Origin: Roseateles puraquae | GTDB lineage: Bacteria > Pseudomonadota > Gammaproteobacteria > Burkholderiales > Burkholderiaceae_C | Length of the DNA stretch: 64,000 nucleotides | Assembly: GCF_002205845.1 (NCBI RefSeq) | Contig: NZ_NISI01000005.1 | Span: 124,001 to 188,000, forward strand | Direction of reading: 5' to 3' | Part shown: positions 55,775 through 64,000 of the stretch, piece after piece | How the letters are laid out: every line of letters begins with the position of its first letter | How positions within the stretch are numbered: position 1 is the first letter of the stretch | The notes under the pieces: model-generated | The model's database searches: none | The model's input: only the letters and a program-made list of their open reading frames with translations | What the model was told of the DNA's origin: nothing | Program-made: the position numbers and the translations under genes

Positions 55775-56557
55775 ATGAAGGCCTTCGCCGCGCTCACGCT
55801 GCCGTTGATTCTGGTTTCTGCCGCCCGTGGAGACGACTTTCCTCGCCTGGAAGAGGCGCTGCCTCGCACGGTCGACATCCGAAGCACCTACCCGGTGTTT
55901 GATTTCGACACCGATGGCTGCCTGCCCAGTGCCGGCATCGCCCGAGACGGCCGGCAAAACAGCGGCCTCAAGCCCACCGGCAGCATCACCGGCGGCTGCC
56001 GTGCTGGCAACTTTCTGGACCTCTCCAACACCCTGCACCGCCACGCCTGCCTGCGCAGCGGCACTGACACCTACTGCGGGCACTTCTACGCGCTGTACTT
56101 CCTGAAGGATCAGGCCACCGTGCTCGGCGGTGGTCACCGGCACGACTGGGAGCATGCGGCGGTCTGGACGAAGAACGGCGTGGTCACGCACGCCGGCTAC
56201 AGCGCACACGGCAAGCTCTACAACGTCGAGGTGGCGCAGCTGCCCCCGCAGTACGGCCACGTCAAGATCGTCTATCACAAGGACGGCGTGACCACCCACG
56301 CGATGCGCATGGCCAAGGCCGGCGAGGTGGCCGAGAACGGCTACGGCCAGTTCGTCACGCCCACGATCATCAGCTGGTACGAGCTGCGCGGGGACGGCCT
56401 GACCAACGAGCAGATGCGCAACAAGCTCAATGCCTACGACTACGGTTCGGCCACCATCCCGCTGCGCGACAACAACTTCCTGACCAACCTGAACACCTAC
56501 CGGCCTGCGGGCTACCCGGAGTTCACGGCGGCCAGTCTGGAGGCGTCCAAGCCCTGA
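55775..56557 (+). CDS. NPP1 / Nep1-like (necrosis-inducing) secreted protein
   Basis: A 260-residue exported protein with signal peptide (about 1-19). The hallmark heptapeptide of Nep1-like proteins, GHRHDWE, is intact at 120-126, followed by HAAVWTKNG. This motif forms the metal site that NLPs use to bind plant membrane sphingolipids. Cysteine pairs (46 and 69, 86 and 97 by approximate count) may form disulfides. NLPs are known from oomycetes, fungi and some bacteria; whether this one is cytolytic or a non-toxic relative is unknown. GGAG at 55765-55768 sets the ATG at 55775 as start. Confidence 0.87.
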   Translation: MKAFAALTLPLILVSAARGDDFPRLEEALPRTVDIRSTYPVFDFDTDGCLPSAGIARDGRQNSGLKPTGSITGGCRAGNFLDLSNTLHRHACLRSGTDTYCGHFYALYFLKDQATVLGGGHRHDWEHAAVWTKNGVVTHAGYSAHGKLYNVEVAQLPPQYGHVKIVYHKDGVTTHAMRMAKAGEVAENGYGQFVTPTIISWYELRGDGLTNEQMRNKLNAYDYGSATIPLRDNNFLTNLNTYRPAGYPEFTAASLEASKP

Positions 56558-56595
56558 CGTCCTGCGGTGCCCGGGCGCGCGGCTATGCTTCCTGC

Positions 56596-57066
56596 ATGAC
56601 CGCCGCCAAGCCGTACAAGATTCCCGAATCGGTCCTCGTCGTCATCCACACGCCCGATCTGCAGGTGCTGCTGATCGAGCGGGCCGACCATCCGGGCTAC
56701 TGGCAGAGCGTCACCGGCTCCAAGGACACGCCGGACGAGCCGCTGGCCACCACGGCCCGCCGCGAGGTGCTGGAGGAAACGGGCTTCGACATCGAGGCGG
56801 TCGGGGGCGAGCTGCGCGATTGGCAGCTGGCCAACGTCTACGAGATCTACCCGCACTGGCGCCACCGCTACGCGCCGGGCGTGACGCGCAACACCGAACA
56901 CGTCTTCGGCCTACAGCTGCCCGCGCCCCTGGTGCCGACGCTGGCGCCGCGCGAGCACTTATCCTGGGTCTGGCTGCCCTGGCATGAGGCGGCCGATCGC
57001 TGCTTCTCGCCGTCCAACGCCGAAGCCGTACTGCAACTGTCCCGCTTCAGCCCCGTCCCGACATGA
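56596..57066 (+). CDS. nudB: Dihydroneopterin triphosphate diphosphatase (Nudix)
   Basis: A 156-residue Nudix hydrolase that removes pyrophosphate from dihydroneopterin triphosphate in folate synthesis. The Nudix box runs from GSKDTPDE through RREVLEETGF (about 48-71), with one extra residue in the first loop. The family-specific KIPESVLVVIHT at the N-terminus and GYWQSVTGS support NudB over other Nudix enzymes. Its stop overlaps the next start (ATGA), giving a nudB-EEP-clsB coupled group. Confidence 0.92.
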   Translation: MTAAKPYKIPESVLVVIHTPDLQVLLIERADHPGYWQSVTGSKDTPDEPLATTARREVLEETGFDIEAVGGELRDWQLANVYEIYPHWRHRYAPGVTRNTEHVFGLQLPAPLVPTLAPREHLSWVWLPWHEAADRCFSPSNAEAVLQLSRFSPVPT

Positions 57067-57854
57067 GATCCGTTGCCCGCCCGACGCCCCACGCCCCCGG
57101 CGACGTGTTGCGTGTGGCCACCTACAACATCCACAAGGGCGTGCGAGGCCTGGGCCCGGCCAAGCGGCTGGAGATCCACAACCTGCAGATGGGCGTGCAG
57201 GCGCTGGACGCCGACCTGGTGTGCTTGCAGGAGGTGCGGCTCTTCCACCACCGTGAGGCGGCCTTCTTCGACCACACCTGGTTCGGCTGGCCCGAGAAGG
57301 GCCAGGCCGAGTTCCTCGCGCCCGCGGGCTACGAGGTGGCCTACCGCACCAATGCCAAGACCAAGTACGGCGAGCACGGCAACGCGCTGCTGTCGCGCTG
57401 GCCGCTGGGCGACATCGGCCACCACGATGTGTCGGACCACGCCTTCGAGCAGCGCGGTCTGCTGCATGTGCCGGTGCAGTGGCGGGGCACGGTGGTGCAC
57501 GTGGTGGTGGCGCATTTCGGGCTGATTCATTCGAGCCGCATGCGCCAGGTCGACCGGCTGGCAGCCTTCCTGCGCGAACACGTGCCGGCCGGCGCGCCAG
57601 CCTTGGTGGCGGGCGACTTCAACGACTGGGGCGAGCGCCTGGACGTGCCGATGCGCGCCCATGGCCTGCACCGCGCAGCGCCGCCGGTCGGCCGGCCGCG
57701 GGCGCCCACCTTCCCGTCGCGGTTGCCGGTGTTCTCGCTGGACCGCGTCTACACCGTCGGCCTGCGTTGCGTGGGCGTGCAGGTGCCGCGCGGCCCGAGC
57801 TGGGCGCGCATGTCCGACCACCTGCCGCTGCTGGTGGAGCTGGCGCTGGAATGA
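57063..57854 (+). CDS. Endonuclease/exonuclease/phosphatase family protein (YbhP-like)
   Basis: A 263-residue metal-dependent phosphodiesterase-fold protein. Features of the EEP superfamily: ATYNIHKG (about 21-28), LVCLQEVR with the catalytic Glu, GEHGNALLSRWPL, VVVAHFGLIHSSR, VAGDFNDWG and the terminal SDHLPLL with the active-site His. The E. coli gene ybhP next to clsB (ybhO) is a counterpart in the same neighbourhood, suggesting a link to phospholipid metabolism. It is coupled to nudB and clsB by ATGA overlaps on both sides. The natural substrate is unknown. Confidence 0.9.
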   Translation: MRSVARPTPHAPGDVLRVATYNIHKGVRGLGPAKRLEIHNLQMGVQALDADLVCLQEVRLFHHREAAFFDHTWFGWPEKGQAEFLAPAGYEVAYRTNAKTKYGEHGNALLSRWPLGDIGHHDVSDHAFEQRGLLHVPVQWRGTVVHVVVAHFGLIHSSRMRQVDRLAAFLREHVPAGAPALVAGDFNDWGERLDVPMRAHGLHRAAPPVGRPRAPTFPSRLPVFSLDRVYTVGLRCVGVQVPRGPSWARMSDHLPLLVELALE

Positions 57855-59134
57855 GGCGACTCGCGCTCCCGCGCCGGTTGCGGCGGCGCCGCCATGCGGC
57901 CCAGGACAGCGGCTTCACCGGCGGCAACGAGGTCGAGCTGCTGCGCGGCGGGGACCAGCTCTTCCCGCGCATGCAGGCGGCCATCCGCCACGCGCGCAAT
58001 GAAGTCTGGCTGGCGACCTACATCTTCCACAGCGACGCCACCTCGATGGCCCTGGCCGATGCGCTCATCGCCGCCGACCGCCGCGGCGTGCGCGTGCGGC
58101 TGGTGATCGACGGCTTCGGCAGCAATGCCAGCCTGCGCGAACTGCAGGCGCGCTTTTCCGGCAGCGGCGTCGCGATGGCGGTGTTCCGGCCCATGGACCG
58201 CTGGTGGCGATGGCTGCAGCCCGGGCAGCTGCGGCGGCTGCACCAGAAGCTCTGCATGGTCGACAGCGAGGTGGCCTTCGTGGGGGGCATCAACGTCATC
58301 GACGACCGGTTCGACCTGCACCACGGCCGCACCGAGCAGCCGCGGCTGGATTTCGCGGTGGCGCTGCGGGGCGGCCTGGTCGACCTCGTCGGCCAGAGCG
58401 TGCGCGCCATCTGGTCGCGCGCCTGGCTGGGGCGCGACTTCGACGATGCGTTGCTTGACTACGTGCCGCTGCGCCGCCGCCTGGGCCTGTGGCTGACCCA
58501 GGTCTGGCGCGGCCCGCAGCGGCTGCGCCAGGACCTGGATGAGCCCGACCCGCGGCTGGCGCCCATGTGCGCGGCTTTCGTGCTGCGCGACAACCTGCGC
58601 CGCCGCCGCACCATCGAACACGCCTATGCCGACGCCATCAACGAGGCCCGCCGCAGCGTCGACATCATCTGCCCCTACTTCTACCCGGGCCAGCGCATCC
58701 GCCACGCGCTGCGCCGCGCGGCCGACCGCGGCGTGCGGGTGCGCCTGCTGCTGCAGGGCAAGCTCGACTACCGCATTGCCGGCTGGGCCGCACAGGCGCT
58801 GTATGCGGAGCTGCTGGGCCATGGTGTGGAAATCTATGAGTACACGCCGGCCTTCCTGCACGCCAAGGTGGCGGTGGTGGACGGCGTGTGGGCCACGGTG
58901 GGCAGCTCCAACATCGACCCGCTGTCCCTGCTGGTGAACCTGGAAGCCAACGTGGTGGTGCTGGACACCGCCTTCGCGGCTCATCTGGCGGGTGAGATCG
59001 ACACGGCCATCGCGGTGTCGCAGCGGGTCAGCAAGGCCGGTGGCAGCGGGCTGCGCGCGATGCTGCGCCGCGCCGTGGTGGCCTGGTTTGCCTACGTCTT
59101 CCTGCGCGTGGCCGGGGCGGCGGGGCGCTACTGA
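57851..59134 (+). CDS. clsB: Cardiolipin synthase B
   Basis: A 427-residue phospholipase D superfamily enzyme that makes cardiolipin by transphosphatidylation. Both HKD motifs are intact: His131-x-Lys133-x4-Asp138 (HQKLCMVD) and His337-x-Lys339-x4-Asp344 (HAKVAVVD), each followed by the typical GG/GS and N segments (VGGINVIDD, VGSSNIDP). There is no N-terminal membrane pair, as in ClsB but unlike ClsA; a C-terminal hydrophobic helix (about 407-422) may bind the membrane. The gene overlaps the convergent esterase gene by 7 bases. Confidence 0.94.
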   Translation: MRRLALPRRLRRRRHAAQDSGFTGGNEVELLRGGDQLFPRMQAAIRHARNEVWLATYIFHSDATSMALADALIAADRRGVRVRLVIDGFGSNASLRELQARFSGSGVAMAVFRPMDRWWRWLQPGQLRRLHQKLCMVDSEVAFVGGINVIDDRFDLHHGRTEQPRLDFAVALRGGLVDLVGQSVRAIWSRAWLGRDFDDALLDYVPLRRRLGLWLTQVWRGPQRLRQDLDEPDPRLAPMCAAFVLRDNLRRRRTIEHAYADAINEARRSVDIICPYFYPGQRIRHALRRAADRGVRVRLLLQGKLDYRIAGWAAQALYAELLGHGVEIYEYTPAFLHAKVAVVDGVWATVGSSNIDPLSLLVNLEANVVVLDTAFAAHLAGEIDTAIAVSQRVSKAGGSGLRAMLRRAVVAWFAYVFLRVAGAAGRY

Positions 59135-60300
59135 GCGCTGCCGTAGAGGAAGTCCAGCATCGCCGGGACGCGGCGCGCCCAGCTGGCTTCGTCATGGCTG
59201 CCGCGGGGGTCTTCCACGAAGCGCAGCTGATCGGCCGGCCAGCCGCGGCGGCGCAGGGCCTGCTCCAGCGCCCGCGCGAGCTGCACGGCCTGCTCGCCTT
59301 CCTGGGCGCCCATGTCCACCCACAGCCGGGGGCGCGGCTGGGGCGAGGTGGCGGCCACGTCGCGCAGCACCCAGCCGTCGTCCCACCACACCGAGGGCGA
59401 CACCACGAGCGCGCTGCCGAAGGTCTCGGGCCGGTGCAGGGCCAGCCACAGCGAAGCGATGCCGCCGAAGGACGAGCCGCCGATGGTGGTGTCCGCCGGG
59501 CCGGGGCGCGTGCGGAAGCGGGCGTCGATCTGCGGCTTGAGCTCCTCCGCCAGAAAGCGCCCGTACGCCGCCACGCCGCCGCCCTGGCGGTCGGTCGGCG
59601 GCCCCATGGGCGAGGGCGTGTAGTCCAGCGTGCGGGTGCCGGTGCTGGCCACGGCCACCACGATGAAGGCGCGCAGTCGACCCGCGAGCACGCCTTGCTG
59701 GGCGGCCTCGTCGACCTGCCATTCGGCGCCGGCGGCCTGGGCGTCGAACACGTTCTGGCCGTCATGTAGGTAGAGCACGGGGTAGCGTGCCTGCGGCTGC
59801 GCTTCGTAGCCGGGCGGCAGCCACACCTGAACCTCGCGGGGCCGCACGTGTTTCGAGGACACGGTGCCCAGCTGCTCGATGCGGCCGGTGCGCACGATGG
59901 GAGCGTCGCTCGCCGGCGGTCCGAAGGCTCGCGTCACGCGCACCTCGCCGCCGCTCAGCAGCACGGCATGGTTGCGGCCGGGCTCCCAGCCGTCGCTCAT
60001 GTCCTGGCCGGCGCCGCGCTCGATGCGGAACTTGTAGGCCAGCGGCTGGCCGCCGGCGGCATCGTCAGGCAGGGTCAGCCGCAGGGTGTAGCGGCCGGCG
60101 CTGCCAGCCGGTGACGCCAGCAGCGGGCGGTCCCAGGACAGTGGCGCCGCACCGCCGCGCAGGCCGATGCGGTCTCGCGCGGGGTCGAAGCGGCCGGCAG
60201 CGATCTCGGCGCGCAGGTCGAGGTCGAAGACCAGGGTGGTGTCTGCCCACGCGGCGGCTGAGAAAGCGGCGGCGAGCAGGGCGGTGGCAAGGTGTCGCAT
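59128..60300 (-). CDS. Secreted esterase (Fes/IroE- or esterase D-like alpha/beta hydrolase)
   Basis: A 390-residue exported hydrolase with signal peptide (about 1-19, ending AAWA). Residues about 20-125 look like a carbohydrate-binding or immunoglobulin-like beta domain (YTLRLTLPDD, YKFRIERGAG). The catalytic alpha/beta-hydrolase domain follows, with YLHDGQNVFD, GGSSFGG carrying nucleophile Ser277, and a late GSHDEASW carrying the catalytic His. This layout matches putative esterases acting on siderophore or feruloyl esters; no siderophore genes are nearby. It overlaps clsB convergently by 7 bases and lies 39 bases downstream of the solute-binding-like gene. Confidence 0.88.
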   Translation of the reverse strand: MRHLATALLAAAFSAAAWADTTLVFDLDLRAEIAAGRFDPARDRIGLRGGAAPLSWDRPLLASPAGSAGRYTLRLTLPDDAAGGQPLAYKFRIERGAGQDMSDGWEPGRNHAVLLSGGEVRVTRAFGPPASDAPIVRTGRIEQLGTVSSKHVRPREVQVWLPPGYEAQPQARYPVLYLHDGQNVFDAQAAGAEWQVDEAAQQGVLAGRLRAFIVVAVASTGTRTLDYTPSPMGPPTDRQGGGVAAYGRFLAEELKPQIDARFRTRPGPADTTIGGSSFGGIASLWLALHRPETFGSALVVSPSVWWDDGWVLRDVAATSPQPRPRLWVDMGAQEGEQAVQLARALEQALRRRGWPADQLRFVEDPRGSHDEASWARRVPAMLDFLYGSAQ

Positions 60301-60339
60301 GCGCGCAAGCCTACGCCGCGCCGGCCGGCATGCCAGCCG

Positions 60340-61089
60340 TCATGGGGGCGGGCTGGCGCGCACCTGGGCGTCGAAGCGCTGCAGCCAGGCCGGCGGCACC
60401 TTCAGGCTGCAGGCCAGGTGGCGGCGCGGCGGCGGCGGCATGCCGGGCAGCAGCACGCTGACCAAGTCTCCCGCGTCAGCCACGCCCTGGCGCTGCAGAT
60501 CGCGCAGCTCCGAGGCCACGCCGATCGAGAAGTCGGCATGCCCGCGGGCCAGCATGGTCGACAGCCGCGAGGCCCCGGCGCTCGCTCGCACCGGCGGTGG
60601 GCGGCGCTGGGCGATCCAGTCGTCCAGCGGGCCCCCGTAGGCCACGCCGTCGTAGACGAGCAAGCTCAGTGGCGCAGACAGCACGGCCTCGCGGGCGCTG
60701 CCGATCGAACGCAACGTCGCCTCGGCCCGCCGCGCCGCGATGAACACCTGCTGCTCCTCCTGGTGGATGGGCAGGGAGAAGCGCGCAAAACGGCGGCGCT
60801 CCGGGGTGTCGAACAGGCCGAGCACGCAGAACGGGCGCTCATTGCGCGCCAGCTCCTGCAGGCTGCGCTTGAGCGGCACGGCCTCCCAGGTCAGCGCCAG
60901 CCCCGCCCGTTGGGCCCAGACCGTGGTGCGGCCGGCCATCGGCAGTGGGGGCGTGCCGTCCGGGCCGCTGCCTGGCAGCGGGATGTGCTGCACGGGCATC
61001 ACGGCCTCCTGCGCCCGCAGCGGCGCCGGCGCGGCCATCATGGCGCTGAGCAAGGCGCTGAGCAGGGCGGGCAGGAGGTGGCGCAGCAT
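60340..61089 (-). CDS. Periplasmic solute-binding (SBP-3-like) protein
   Basis: A 249-residue exported protein with a signal peptide (about 1-26). The mature part follows the two-lobe pattern of family 3 amino-acid-binding proteins, including a VPLKRSLQELARNERPFCVLGLF segment and FARFSLPIHQEEQQVFIA. It is shorter and more diverged than transport components, and no permease or ATPase gene is adjacent, so it may be an orphan sensor-like protein. It lies downstream of hutH on the same strand after 56 bases, which hints at, but does not prove, a link with histidine use. Confidence 0.7.
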   Translation of the reverse strand: MLRHLLPALLSALLSAMMAAPAPLRAQEAVMPVQHIPLPGSGPDGTPPLPMAGRTTVWAQRAGLALTWEAVPLKRSLQELARNERPFCVLGLFDTPERRRFARFSLPIHQEEQQVFIAARRAEATLRSIGSAREAVLSAPLSLLVYDGVAYGGPLDDWIAQRRPPPVRASAGASRLSTMLARGHADFSIGVASELRDLQRQGVADAGDLVSVLLPGMPPPPRRHLACSLKVPPAWLQRFDAQVRASPPP

Positions 61090-61145
61090 GGGACAGCGGC
61101 AGGTGCCGCGCCGATTCTGCGCCGCTCAGGCCGCCGCTGGCAGCC

Positions 61146-62647
61146 TCACCCCCCGAACCCTGGTGCGCCCGGGGCCTTCAGCACGCCGGCCTGCACCAGC
61201 GCCGCGGCGCGCTCGATGTCGGGGGCCAGGTAGTGGTCGGCCGGCATGCTGGCGCAATCGGCCCGCAGCCGGGTGTGCAGGGCTTCCACGGGCGCGGAGC
61301 TTTGCAGCGGCCGCAGGAAGTCGATGCCCTGGGCCGCCGCCAGCAGCTCGATGGCGACGATGTGCGCCGTGTTGTCGATCATCGCGTGCAGCCGCCGTGC
61401 CGCGAAGGTGGCCATGGAGACATGGTCCTCCTGGTTGGCGCTGGTGGGCAGGCTGTCGACGCTGGCCGGGTGGGCCAGGCTCTTGTTCTCGCTGGCCAGG
61501 GCGGCCGCGGTGACGTGGGCGATCATGAAGCCGCTGTGCAGGCCGGCATCGGCCGTCAGGAAAGGCGGCAGGCGCGAGATGCCCGGGTCGATCAGCATGG
61601 CGATGCGGCGCTCGGCGATGGCGCCGACCTCGGCGATGGCCAGGGCGAGGTTGTCGGCCGCGAAGGCGACGGGCTCGGCGTGGAAGTTGCCCCCGCTGAT
61701 CATGGTGTCGTCAAACACCAGCGGGTTGTCCGTTACCGCATTCGCCTCGCGGATCAGCACCTGGGCGGCGTGGCGGGCCTGGTCCAGCGCAGCGCCCATG
61801 ACCTGGGGCTGGCAGCGCAGGCAGTAGGGGTCCTGCACCCGCTCGTCGCCCTCGCGATGGCTGGCCCGGATGGCGCTGCCGGCCAGTAGCTCACGGTACA
61901 CAGCCGCCACTTCGATCTGGCCCGGCTGGCCCCGCACCGCGTGGATGCGCGCATCGAACGGGCCGTCACTGCCACGGGCGGCGTCCAGCGTCATTGCGCC
62001 GCTGGCCAGGGCCGTGGCGAACAGGCCCTCGAAGCGCAGCAGCGCATGCAGCGCGAGCGCGGTGCTGGCCTGCGTGCCGTTGATGAGGGCCAGGCCTTCC
62101 TTGGCAGCCAGCGTGAGGGGTGCCAGGCCCAGGCGGTCCAGCTCGCCGCGGGCTGGCATGCGCTGGCCCTTCACCAGCGCTTCGCCTTCACCCATCAGCG
62201 CCAGCGTCAGGTGGGCCAGGGGCGCGAGGTCACCGCTGGCGCCCACCGAGCCCTGCGCGGGCACGTAGGGGATGAAGCCGGCATTGAAGGCGTCCAGCAG
62301 CGACTGCACCACCACGCCGCGCACGCCCGAGTAGCCGCGCGCCAGGCTGGCGGCCTTGGTGGCCAGCATCAGCCGCACCACGTCGGGCGACATCGGTGCA
62401 CCCACGCCCACGGCGTGGCTGCGGATCAGGTTGAGCTGCAGCGCGGCGAGCTGGTCCTTCGCGATGCGGGTGCTGGCCAGCTTGCCGAAGCCGGTGTTGA
62501 CGCCGTAGACCGGGGCATCGCCCGCAGCGGCCGTGGCCACGCGCGCGGCGCTGGCATCCACGGCGGACCAGTCGTCCAGTTCGAGCCGCGCCTGGCCGGC
62601 GGCGATGTCGGCCAGTTGGGCCAGGGTGAGGTGTCCGGGGATGAGCT

Positions 62648-62651
<4 letters not shown>
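61146..62651 (-). CDS. hutH: Histidine ammonia-lyase
   Basis: A 501-residue enzyme that deaminates histidine to urocanate, the first step of histidine degradation. Ala138-Ser139-Gly140 in [14 protein letters not shown] is the tripeptide that cyclises into the MIO cofactor. [10 protein letters not shown] (Tyr near 49), [31 protein letters not shown] and [11 protein letters not shown] are the other conserved blocks. Length is normal. The start is the ATG at 62651, overlapping the hutU stop in a 4-base ATGA junction, so hutU and hutH are translationally coupled. Confidence 0.97.

Positions 62652-64000
<1,349 letters not shown>

Overview
The window is GC-rich DNA (roughly 70 percent by eye) with dense, often overlapping genes, and reads as the chromosome of a betaproteobacterium of the order Burkholderiales (Rubrivivax/Leptothrix/Ideonella-like). 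The assignment rests on gene content and order: DUF3683 oxidoreductase, 2OG-Fe(II) oxygenase, HIT, DUF971, ubiE, ubiJ, ubiB, FmdB, DUF502, aspS, nudB, EEP phosphatase, clsB. No rRNA, tRNA, CRISPR array, transposase or phage gene was recognised.

Layout. 0-6.3 kb: end of a DUF3034 protein, an exported truncated hemoglobin, ugpQ, and a translationally coupled trio (giant FAD/Fe-S oxidoreductase, 2OG oxygenase, HIT protein). 6.2-13.0 kb: a small secreted protein, a secreted S8 protease with a strong terminator, a 0.67-kb inverted-repeat element with its own hairpins, an M13 metallopeptidase and a stand-alone PstS-like protein. 13.0-14.2 kb: DUF971 and ubiE.

14.4-47.9 kb: a complete Wzx/Wzy-type exopolysaccharide (EPS) locus of the exosortase-B type. 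It starts with epsD-E-F-G-xrtB-epsI and continues with gmd, fcl, glycosyltransferases (GT14-, GT11-, GT4- and GT2-like), a Wzx flippase, a Wzy-like polymerase and an asparagine synthase-like amidotransferase. A polysaccharide-lyase-like lipoprotein lies in opposite orientation. Then come two more GT4 genes, a GT26 gene, a UDP-glucuronate 4-epimerase and ugd. The far end is an operon on the minus strand: undecaprenyl-phosphate glucose phosphotransferase, epsL, galE, manC and rfbBDAC. Together these would build an acidic heteropolysaccharide primed with glucose, drawing on GDP-mannose, GDP-fucose, dTDP-rhamnose, UDP-galactose, UDP-glucuronate and UDP-galacturonate. The locus sits between ubiE and ubiJ-ubiB, genes that are neighbours in relatives.

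47.9-64 kb: ubiJ-ubiB, a sodium:solute symporter, FmdB, DUF502, aspS (with the residues of a non-discriminating enzyme), a pair of accessory genes (CsgG-like lipoprotein and a necrosis-inducing NPP1-type protein), nudB, an EEP phosphatase, clsB, an esterase, a solute-binding-like protein, and histidine degradation genes hutH and hutU (hutU runs off the window).

The picture is a conserved backbone interrupted by accessory cargo at several points. Functions are read from motifs and family resemblance only; no database search was run.
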